Assembly (NCBI GenBank): GCA_035485275.1
Contig: DATHOE010000037.1
Span: 32,279-96,278 of the forward strand
Direction: 5' to 3'
From: DAIDJD01 sp035485275
Lineage (GTDB): Bacteria > Oederibacteriota > JAJYGY01 > DAIDJD01
DNA: 64,000 nucleotides
Shown: positions 51,919 through 59,595 of the stretch, in pieces
How the letters are laid out: every line of letters begins with the position of its first letter
Position numbering within the stretch: position 1 is the first letter of the stretch
Notes under the pieces: generated by a model
What the model was told of the DNA's origin: nothing
Seen by the model: the letters and a program-made list of their open reading frames with translations, nothing else
The model's database searches: none
Made by a program: the position numbers and the translations under genes

Positions 51919-51922
51919 GCCA
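51907..51922 (-). promoter_or_regulatory. Sigma-54 (-24/-12) promoter candidate of the synthetase operon
   Basis: Minus strand TGGCTTGAAACTTGCT fits the sigma-54 consensus TGGCAC-N5-TTGCW: GG and GC are exactly ten bases apart, and only the AC after TGGC differs. Initiation near 51896 would give a 20-nt leader containing GGGGG before the ATG at 51875. An NtrC-family gene lies directly upstream. Confidence 0.65.
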
Positions 51923-51995
51923 TCACGTAAAGATGGGGTAAACCTAATGATTCATGGCGGATTTCGGGGGCGAAGATTCTGTTACCGTAGCGGGG

Positions 51996-52032
51996 CCATT
52001 TTTTACGTGCACGGAAAAAATGGCAGGTGCAC
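51996..52032. promoter_or_regulatory. Near-perfect 28-bp palindrome plus second GTGCAC, candidate activator site
   Basis: CCATTTTTT (51996-52004) and AAAAAATGG (52015-52023) flank a CGTGCACG core; only one base pair breaks the symmetry. A second GTGCACGGA copy starts exactly 20 bp later at 52027. The site lies about 100-135 bp upstream of the sigma-54 start site, the usual place for enhancer-binding proteins. Confidence 0.6.
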
Positions 52033-52050
52033 GGATTCGAGGGCAGGTCT

Positions 52051-52075
52051 TTCGGTCTACCGTCAGTAGACCGAA
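52051..52075. promoter_or_regulatory. 10-bp-arm inverted repeat between the NtrC-like gene and the synthetase
   Basis: TTCGGTCTAC (52051-52060) and GTAGACCGAA (52066-52075) are perfect arms around CGTCA. It begins 6 bp after the stop codon of the NtrC-like gene but has no U-tract. It may be a terminator helped by other factors or a second operator. Confidence 0.5.
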
Positions 52076-52080
52076 CCGGG

Positions 52081-53487
<1,407 letters not shown>

Positions 53488-53517
53488 TGTTTTTTCGTCA
53501 AGTAGCGGAGGAAATAC

Positions 53518-53552
53518 GCCAATATGCTGGATTTATTGGCAAGCAGTGCACT
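53518..53552. promoter_or_regulatory. Inverted repeat and GTGCAC palindrome upstream of the NtrC-like gene
   Basis: GCCAATA (53518-53524) and TATTGGC (53534-53540) form perfect arms 30-55 bp upstream of the start codon, followed by AGTGCACT at 53545-53552. The GTGCAC core is shared with the sites upstream of the synthetase, so autoregulation by the NtrC-like protein is plausible. Confidence 0.45.
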
Positions 53553-53606
53553 CGCCATGGTTTGGGACTATTTTGTCAGAATTCCACGATAAGTGTCTAT
53601 TTATTT

Positions 53607-54362
53607 TCATCCGCGGGGCGGTGTCGCCAATTGCACATTCAGCACGGTGGAGTAGGCCGCCGACGGCGCGCCTGAGCCGGGGGAGCCGTTGCGGCGGCGG
53701 TAGCGCAGGGGCATGGGAGCGATCGCGTCCGGGTCATAGGAGGCCGCGGCGGACGCGGCGGCCTCGGATTCCAGGTCGCTTTGGCTGTCCCAGGACAGCG
53801 GGCTGGTCCCGATGCTGATCTGCACAGGGCTGCCCGGCTTGAGGTCGAGGCCGAAGGCGCCCGGAGTTTCGGCCGTCAAGGGCAGGCGCAGCTCGTAGAC
53901 CAGGGTGCCGGAGTCCATGAAGGCGTCCAATTCGACCCCCTCGGTTCCGTCAGTCCAGGGCCGCGGATAGCCTTCCGAGGCGGGGCCCAGAAGGGTGATG
54001 GAGCGGTCCATGGCGTCGATGGGGTCTTCGGACAAGGTGGCGCCGGCTTTGGGTTTGAAGTCCACGCGCAGTCCGTGGCCCGTTTTTCCGGAGGCGAACC
54101 AAAGCAGCACGGACTGTCCATATTGTCCGCTGAATTCGTCCTGCAAAATCTTGTCGTCCATGTCAAAACGCAGGTGCAGGTCCCGGCCGCTGTTCATCGC
54201 CTTGATGCGGACCCCGCCGGCCATGACCTCGTGGGTCAGGGTCCACTCAGGTTCCAGGTCGCTCAGCGGCTGGCTCGCCGGCGTCCAGCGCAGCCGCTGC
54301 GGCAGGCCCGCGCAGGAGAAGCAGGCCGCCAGCGCGGCGCACAACAGCAGCGCGCGGAAAAT
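53607..54362 (-). CDS. Putative lipoprotein abutting tRNA-Gly (start uncertain)
   Basis: A roughly 245-residue exported protein. FRALLLCAALAACFSC looks like a short lipoprotein signal with lipobox LAAC. The mature part is beta-rich with a CBM9/DOMON-like feel (LHLRFDMDDKILQDEFSGQ, VLLWFASGK, VYELRLPL), but no family is recognised. The conserved frame begins directly after the tRNA CCA end. The only candidate starts are non-standard: ATT at 54362, CTG at 54350/54347 or TTG at 54344. An ATG further upstream would translate the tRNA gene and is rejected. Confidence 0.55.
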   Translation of the reverse strand: MFRALLLCAALAACFSCAGLPQRLRWTPASQPLSDLEPEWTLTHEVMAGGVRIKAMNSGRDLHLRFDMDDKILQDEFSGQYGQSVLLWFASGKTGHGLRVDFKPKAGATLSEDPIDAMDRSITLLGPASEGYPRPWTDGTEGVELDAFMDSGTLVYELRLPLTAETPGAFGLDLKPGSPVQISIGTSPLSWDSQSDLESEAAASAAASYDPDAIAPMPLRYRRRNGSPGSGAPSAAYSTVLNVQLATPPRG

Positions 54363-54436
54363 TGGAGCGGGAGAAGGGAATCGAACCCTCGTGTGCAGCT
54401 TGGGAAGCTGCCATTCTGCCACTGAATTACTCCCGC
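54363..54436 (-). tRNA. tRNA-Gly (anticodon CCC)
   Basis: A 74-nt cloverleaf with acceptor stem GCGGGAG/CTCCCGC, an anticodon stem GCAGC/GCTGC around loop TTCCCAA (anticodon CCC), a T-arm with GGTTCGATTCC and an encoded CCA after discriminator U. It reads GGG codons. It is followed without a gap by the lipoprotein frame. Confidence 0.95.
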
Positions 54437-54490
54437 GCAGTCCGCGTATCATACAAAAACGCCCCTTTTTTAGCCATTCTTTTTGGTGTT

Positions 54491-55564
54491 TCACTGAAAA
54501 AAGCAGGCATCCCCGTAGCTCAAAAAGCGGTAGCCCCGTTCGAGGCAGTCCCTATAAAGCTCCCGGACCCCTTCCCTGTCCCAAAAGGCCGCCACCAGGG
54601 GCAGCAGGGTGGAGCGCGGCTGGTGGAAATTGGTGATGAGGCCGTCCACGCACTTGAAACGGTAGCCGGGCATGATGAACAGGCGGGTCTGGATCCAGCC
54701 CCGGCTGAAGGATCCGTCGGCCTGCGCGCAACTTTCCAGGGTGCGCAGGGCGGTCGTTCCCACGGCGATGACGCGGCTTCCCCGTTTCCTGCAGTCGGCC
54801 AGGGCCTTGGCCGTTTCCGGGGGGACTTCGCAGGCTTCCGTGTGCATGGGGTGGTCCCGCAGCAGCTCGGACTTCACCGGCTGGAAGGTCCCGGCACCCA
54901 CGTGCAGGGTGACGGAGGCGCATTCCACACCTTTGGCCCTGAGGCGGTCCAGCATCGCGGTGGTGAAATGCAGGCCGGCGGTGGGGGCGGCCACGCTGCC
55001 CGCGAGCCGCGCGTACACGGTCTGGTAACGGAGCTTGTCCCTGGCCGCCACGGCCTTCGCAGGCAGGCGTTCACGGTGGATGTAATGCGGCAGCGGCGGC
55101 AGGCCGAGCTTGTCCAGCAGGGTCTGGGACCAGGGACGCTTGCCCCGCCATTCGAATAGAAAGACGCCGTCGTCGCGCCTTTGTTCCAGGACGAAGGCGC
55201 CGGCTTCGGGGTCCTGCAGGGGCGCCAGCGCCTCGCCCAGCTTGATCCTGCCGGCCGGGCGCAAAAAAACAGGCAGGGGACCGGACGCCAGGGGCTCCAA
55301 AAGGAAAAGCTCCGCGTTTCCGCCGCTCGCCCGGCGCACCGGGATCCGCGCGGGCAGGACCTTGGAGTCGTTGAGGACCAGCAGGTCCCCGGGCCTCAGA
55401 AAGCCGTCCAGATCCCGGAAACGGACGTGCCTCACCCGGCGGGCGGCCCGGTCCACCACCGCCAGGCGGCAGGAGTCCCGGAGACGGGGCGGGGTTTGCG
55501 CGATGGCCTCGGGCGGCAGCTCGTAGTCGAAATCCGAGGCCCTCAGGGGGGAGGCTTCACTCAT
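54491..55564 (-). CDS. queA: S-adenosylmethionine:tRNA ribosyltransferase-isomerase
   Basis: A 357-residue enzyme of queuosine synthesis. It starts LRASDFDYELPPEAIAQTPP, the QueA N-terminal signature, and contains TVYARLAGSVAAPTAGLHF, GAGTFQPV, HTEACEVP and LITNFHQPRSTLLPLVAAF. It transfers the ribosyl group of SAM to preQ1 in tRNA. ATG 55564 overlaps the SpoIID-protein stop codon by eight bases; the frame is open further upstream only inside that gene. Confidence 0.95.
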   Translation of the reverse strand: MSEASPLRASDFDYELPPEAIAQTPPRLRDSCRLAVVDRAARRVRHVRFRDLDGFLRPGDLLVLNDSKVLPARIPVRRASGGNAELFLLEPLASGPLPVFLRPAGRIKLGEALAPLQDPEAGAFVLEQRRDDGVFLFEWRGKRPWSQTLLDKLGLPPLPHYIHRERLPAKAVAARDKLRYQTVYARLAGSVAAPTAGLHFTTAMLDRLRAKGVECASVTLHVGAGTFQPVKSELLRDHPMHTEACEVPPETAKALADCRKRGSRVIAVGTTALRTLESCAQADGSFSRGWIQTRLFIMPGYRFKCVDGLITNFHQPRSTLLPLVAAFWDREGVRELYRDCLERGYRFLSYGDACFFQ

Positions 55565-56780
55565 GGAGCCGCGCCAGATAGGTTCCGGGATAGTAGAAGT
55601 AGAGGATGTCGCGGTAGTCCCATCCGCTCCTGGCCATGGCAAAGGCGCCCTCCTGGGCCATGCCGACGCCGTGCCCCCAGCCGAGGCCGTCGAATACCAG
55701 GTTCTCGCCGACGAAGCGCACCCAGAAACGGGTGCTGCGCACGCGGTCCGCGCCCAGGGCCCGCCTGAAGGCGTTGGCGCTCACCGTGACCGTGTTGCCG
55801 TCCCCGGTGATCAGGTCGATCTTGGTCCAGCGCTCGCTTTCGCTGCGTCCATGGGGGACCACGTCATCCAGGGCGCTGTGCAGGAGGCCGGCCTTCTGCA
55901 GCAGGGCCTGGGCCTCCCACCGGGGCAGGGAGGCCTTCCAGGAGTAGTGCGCTTGGTGGTCGCTCCAGGGGTCGCTGACGCCCTGCAGGTAGGCGGGGCT
56001 GTCCTGGCCGCTCCAGACCTCCGAGGCGTCCGCGGTGTAGCCGCCGCTGTTGCTGTGGAAATAGGTGTTGGCCACGCCGCCGTTGAAGGCCAGCACCTCG
56101 CTTTGGGTGTCGCGCACCGCGGCGTCCGTGGCCCCGGTTTCGGCGTCACGGGAGCCGTAGACCTGGCTGTCCGCGCTGTTGTCCAGGTCCCAGGCCCTGC
56201 CCGAGGCGGCCAGCATCTGGGTCAGGGCGAAACTGCGCGCCGCCACCGCCTGCGCTTTGAGCGCCTCCGCGGGCCCCCCTGAGGGGACCTCCGAGGGCAG
56301 GACGCCCCGCAGGTAGTCCTCCAGCCCAACCACGTTGACGAGGGCCAGCTGGTTCCCTTCCGCGTTGACCAGCAGGCGCCCGCGGTAGCGCCGCCCGCCC
56401 ACCCGCACGGCTTCGCCCGCGCGCAGGGGCAGGATGAGGGCCGAGGACTCGTCCAGGGCGCGTCCGTTCATCATCAGCAGGCCGTCGAGCGCGCCCAGCC
56501 TCGCCTTTCCTTGCGCCGGGATCTCGCCCAAGGCCGCGCCGTCGGGCGCCTCCAGCTTCAGGCCGCCCGGAGCCGAGGCCTTGAGGCCCCGGCTGCCGAA
56601 CTTGAGCAGGACCCGCAGGGGCGGGCCGCTGGTCTCGCCTTCCCCCCTCCGCGGCCTCTCCCAGGCAGCGGCCCTGGGATGGACGCGCAGGGTCGGGCCG
56701 GCGCAGCCGGCCAGGGCAAAGAAAAGAGCCGCTCCGAACGCGGGGAGCGGCCCTGGTTTCCTGGCTGGGCGGCGCATCAT
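55557..56780 (-). CDS. SpoIID/LytB-domain lipoprotein
   Basis: A 407-residue protein with a lipoprotein signal (FFALAGC lipobox). After a beta-rich N-terminal segment comes a SpoIID domain: LALVNVVGLEDYLRGVLPSEVP, AQAVAARSFAL, HSNSGGYTADASEVW and a final GLGWGHGVGMAQEGAFAMA. SpoIID-type enzymes are lytic transglycosylases acting on peptidoglycan; in non-sporulating bacteria they take part in wall remodelling. The conserved Glu in PSEVP is the likely catalytic residue. Confidence 0.88.
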   Translation of the reverse strand: MMRRPARKPGPLPAFGAALFFALAGCAGPTLRVHPRAAAWERPRRGEGETSGPPLRVLLKFGSRGLKASAPGGLKLEAPDGAALGEIPAQGKARLGALDGLLMMNGRALDESSALILPLRAGEAVRVGGRRYRGRLLVNAEGNQLALVNVVGLEDYLRGVLPSEVPSGGPAEALKAQAVAARSFALTQMLAASGRAWDLDNSADSQVYGSRDAETGATDAAVRDTQSEVLAFNGGVANTYFHSNSGGYTADASEVWSGQDSPAYLQGVSDPWSDHQAHYSWKASLPRWEAQALLQKAGLLHSALDDVVPHGRSESERWTKIDLITGDGNTVTVSANAFRRALGADRVRSTRFWVRFVGENLVFDGLGWGHGVGMAQEGAFAMARSGWDYRDILYFYYPGTYLARLHE

Positions 56781-56811
56781 CCCACGGCCGCCGCCGGGTT
56801 TAGCCGGCCCT

Positions 56812-57669
56812 TCAAACGAACTCCAGCTCGAAATGGCCCTGGTCGGTCTGCTTGAAGCCGTGCTCGTCGAAGATGACCATGGCGATGCGCATGTTCAGGT
56901 CCGTGTCCGCCAGAACCTTCTTGAAGCCCAATTCCTTGGCCTGCCGCACGGCTTCCGCCACCAGCATCTTGCCGATGCCGTTGCCGCGGTACTGGGGGGG
57001 GACGTAGAGGCGCTTCACTTCGCACATGCCAGCGTCGATCTTCTTGAGGCCCACCACGCCGGCGGCCTCGCCTTCGTAGGTGGCCAGCAGCAGGCGCCCG
57101 CCCTTGGCCTGGCCGTAGACGCCCGGCAGGCTGGCCATCTCGCCCTCGAAATTGACGTCCTCGAATTCGTAGCCGCGCAGCTGGGCGTACTGCTCGAAGA
57201 GGTCCCGCACGAGGCTGACGTTCTCGTCGCTGATGGCCTGGGAGATGCGGACCGCCATGGCGTCCTCGTCGACGCGCTCCGTGACGCCCACCTTGGCGGT
57301 GGCTTCGATCTCCACCAGGATGTCGGGGTTGATGAAGCCGAGCACCTGCACGATGGTGGTGGCGGGCTTGATCTTCTCGAAGATCTCGTGGTGCGCCCGG
57401 GCGACGGCCTCCCAGTCCTCGAGGCGCTTGAGGTAGATGCGGGTGTGGACCACGTCCTTGGCGTCGGAGCCGGCCTTGAACAGGGCGCCCTGGATCCAGC
57501 TGAGGGCCCGGCGGGCCTGGCTGAAGGCGTCGCCCTTGGCGATGCCCGCGGCCGCGTCGTCGAGCCCGGCGGTGGCGGAAACATGGATGGTGGTCCCGAC
57601 GCGGACTGCCCGCGAATAGCCGATCTTCTGTTCCCAGGGGGAGCCGGTGTTGACGTTTTTGCGGCGCAT
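56812..57669 (-). CDS. RidA-like domain fused to a GNAT acetyltransferase
   Basis: A 285-residue fusion. Residues 1 to about 130 are a YjgF/RidA domain (IGYSRAVRVGTTIHVSATAG, then INPDILVEIEATAKVG). The catalytic Arg of RidA (in PARS/T) is replaced: the segment reads PATTIVQV. Residues about 135-285 are a GNAT fold with RLYVPPQYRGNGIGKMLV, the acetyl-CoA-binding Q/RxxGxG/A loop. The ATG at 57669 starts the domain; an upstream open frame has no conservation. Substrate is unknown. Confidence 0.82.
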   Translation of the reverse strand: MRRKNVNTGSPWEQKIGYSRAVRVGTTIHVSATAGLDDAAAGIAKGDAFSQARRALSWIQGALFKAGSDAKDVVHTRIYLKRLEDWEAVARAHHEIFEKIKPATTIVQVLGFINPDILVEIEATAKVGVTERVDEDAMAVRISQAISDENVSLVRDLFEQYAQLRGYEFEDVNFEGEMASLPGVYGQAKGGRLLLATYEGEAAGVVGLKKIDAGMCEVKRLYVPPQYRGNGIGKMLVAEAVRQAKELGFKKVLADTDLNMRIAMVIFDEHGFKQTDQGHFELEFV

Positions 57670-57754
57670 GCAAACCTCTTTGGGGGACCTTGGGGCCTTC
57701 GTTTCAGGCGGAATGGATGGGTGCTGCCGATTCAGCATTGAAGCACAAACAGGG

Positions 57755-58246
57755 CTATTCTTCCACCCACTCGACAAGGCCCCGAAGGGGGCCGGAGGCG
57801 AAACGGCGCAGATCCCCTTCCCCCAGTGAGCCGCTGATGCGCACAATCCGTTCCCCCAGGCGGCTGCCGTCCAGGAGCAGGCCCCGCTCCGCGTCATAGA
57901 CCAGCATGCGCTCCCCGACCTCGGCGTAGGTCTTGCGGGCGGCCAGGAGGTTCAGGCGGCGGGACAGGCGCGGGCCCATGCGCACATGGAAGCGCCGGCA
58001 AAGGGAATGGAGGTCCATGGCCGCGATCGGCCGCGGATCAGGGTCCGCGCAGGCGAGGTACAGGGCCGCCACCTCCTCCGCCACCCCGCGGCCTTCGACA
58101 TACAGGGTGCTGCCCTCGCCGAAGAGCCGCTGGGTCTGGGCGATGAAATACATGAAGCATTCCGCGTCCGGCATGGACACGCGCCAATGCGGGCCGTCGA
58201 AGTCCGGGCCCAGGCGGCGCGAGAGGGGGACGTGGCGGTATCCCAC
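57755..58246 (-). CDS. Conserved-looking protein of unknown function
   Basis: A 163-residue soluble protein, no signal peptide. It is rich in Arg, Leu and Gly, with LFGEGSTLYVEGRGVAEEVAALY in the middle and ERMLVYDAERGLLLDGS near the end. I do not recognise a family. It follows the degenerate phosphatase-like gene by one base on the same strand, so the two are probably translated together. Confidence 0.5.
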   Translation of the reverse strand: MGYRHVPLSRRLGPDFDGPHWRVSMPDAECFMYFIAQTQRLFGEGSTLYVEGRGVAEEVAALYLACADPDPRPIAAMDLHSLCRRFHVRMGPRLSRRLNLLAARKTYAEVGERMLVYDAERGLLLDGSRLGERIVRISGSLGEGDLRRFASGPLRGLVEWVEE

Positions 58247-58247
58247 G

Positions 58248-58736
58248 CTAGACCTGGTAGCGGAACACGCGGCGCTCGCCCGGCTTGAAGCCCAGCAGAA
58301 AGCCGCCCATGAAGCCGATGGCGTTGAGCTTGAAGGCCACCAGGCGCAGGAGGGCGGGGCCGGCCACGAGCACCGGGTCCTGGTGGCTCTTCGCGATCTC
58401 GATGAGGCGCACGCTGGTATCGACCACCCTGCGGCGGGCCTCCTCCGCGCTCTCGCCGCCGCTGGAAGGCAGCAGCATCCAGCGCACCAGGCGCAGGTCC
58501 GTGAAACCAGTGGCCGTGCCCAGGTCCGGTTCGGCGTAAAGGGTCTTGACCTCGATGCGCCGGTCCGGGAACAGGCGCTGGGCCGTGGCCACCGCCAGGG
58601 GCTGGGGCGCGCACAGCACGGTCGCGCCCTGGCCGGCTTCGCGGGGCAGACGCGCGATGGCGCCTTCCCTGGCCTGGCACAGCAGGGTGATGCTCGCGCT
58701 CTCGATGCTTTGCTTGTTTTCCCGGGTCTCGGTCAT
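58248..58736 (-). CDS. Degenerate histidine-phosphatase-fold protein
   Basis: A 162-residue protein with the overall pattern of phosphoglycerate-mutase-like phosphatases: a first strand ITLLCQAREG where active enzymes have LVRHGE, ATVLCAPQPLAVATAQ like the SPLxRAxxTA segment, SGGESAEEARRRV like GES, and VLVAGPALLRLVAF like VVSHGGVIR. Both catalytic His residues and the first Arg are absent. It is likely a non-catalytic relative. The divergent membrane-protein gene starts 59 bp away. Confidence 0.55.
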   Translation of the reverse strand: MTETRENKQSIESASITLLCQAREGAIARLPREAGQGATVLCAPQPLAVATAQRLFPDRRIEVKTLYAEPDLGTATGFTDLRLVRWMLLPSSGGESAEEARRRVVDTSVRLIEIAKSHQDPVLVAGPALLRLVAFKLNAIGFMGGFLLGFKPGERRVFRYQV

Positions 58737-58795
58737 GCACGCATTATAAACGGCGCCCTATCAAGGCGCCTAAAAAACCGTTACCCTTTGCGTCG

Positions 58796-59533
58796 ATGGA
58801 ATCCCCCCAGGCCCCCCTTATACCCCCTCCTGCCAAGGCCCTGTCGGCCCTGCTCGGCGGCGTCGGCGTTTTGCTCGCCTGGCGCCTGGCCTGGGTCATT
58901 TTTATTTGGCATTTGAGCGGCCTGCGCCCCAGCCTTGAGAGTTTCGTCCTCCACCGCCAGGAGCTGGAAAACTGGAACGCGGCCATGCCCTTGCAGGCCT
59001 GGACAGCCTTTTTGCTGGGCTATACCCTGGTCTGCGCGCTCTGTTTGGACGGAACCGCCACCCTGGTGGTCGTGGCAGGGGCCATTTTCGGCATGGGAAA
59101 GGGCTTGGCGCTGTGCACCCTGGGCTCGAGCTTGGGCGCCTTGGCGGCCTTCCTCTTCGCCCGCCGCTTTTTGGGCGCCTGGACGCAGTCGAATTTCCCC
59201 AAAACCGTGGCCTTCGTGGACAAGGGCCTGAAGGAGGACGGCGACGCCTGGCTCCTTTCCGCACGGATGATTCCCATGGTTTCGTATTCCTTGGTGAACC
59301 TGGTCATGGGGCTCAGCGACATGAGCGGCGGCCGTTTTTTGCTGCTCAGCACCCTGGGGCTGCTGCCCTGCAACGCGGCCTATGTCTGGGCCGGGGTGCA
59401 CCTTGGCCGGGTCCACGCTTCCGGGGACCTGCTCTCCCCCTCCCTGTGGGCTTCCCTGTGCATCCTGGGCGTCCTACCCCTGCTCCTGCGCCTGATCCGG
59501 AGACTTCCTAACGTCTTGAAGCGGTCGCGATAA
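58796..59533 (+). CDS. TVP38/TMEM64 (VTT-domain) membrane protein
   Basis: A 245-residue protein with about five membrane segments. The VTT signature appears as GAIFGMGKGLALCTLGSSLGA followed by AFLFARRFLG, and MIPMVSYSLVNLVMG corresponds to the second re-entrant part. DedA-superfamily VTT proteins act in lipid scrambling or membrane homeostasis. It lies 62 bp before pheT. Confidence 0.85.
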   Translation: MESPQAPLIPPPAKALSALLGGVGVLLAWRLAWVIFIWHLSGLRPSLESFVLHRQELENWNAAMPLQAWTAFLLGYTLVCALCLDGTATLVVVAGAIFGMGKGLALCTLGSSLGALAAFLFARRFLGAWTQSNFPKTVAFVDKGLKEDGDAWLLSARMIPMVSYSLVNLVMGLSDMSGGRFLLLSTLGLLPCNAAYVWAGVHLGRVHASGDLLSPSLWASLCILGVLPLLLRLIRRLPNVLKRSR

Positions 59534-59595
59534 CATGCGATATTTTTAAGGTTTTTATGGCCGCATTCATCTGCTTCTTAAGATAAAGGCCCTCC

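Noticed and set aside
49983..51941. Long open frame antisense to the synthetase (652 codons)
   Set aside because: It mirrors the FAAL domain on the other strand and shows no recognisable domain.
54366..54494. N-terminal extension of the lipoprotein through tRNA-Gly
   Set aside because: The residues before the signal peptide are a translation of the tRNA itself, a common annotation artefact.
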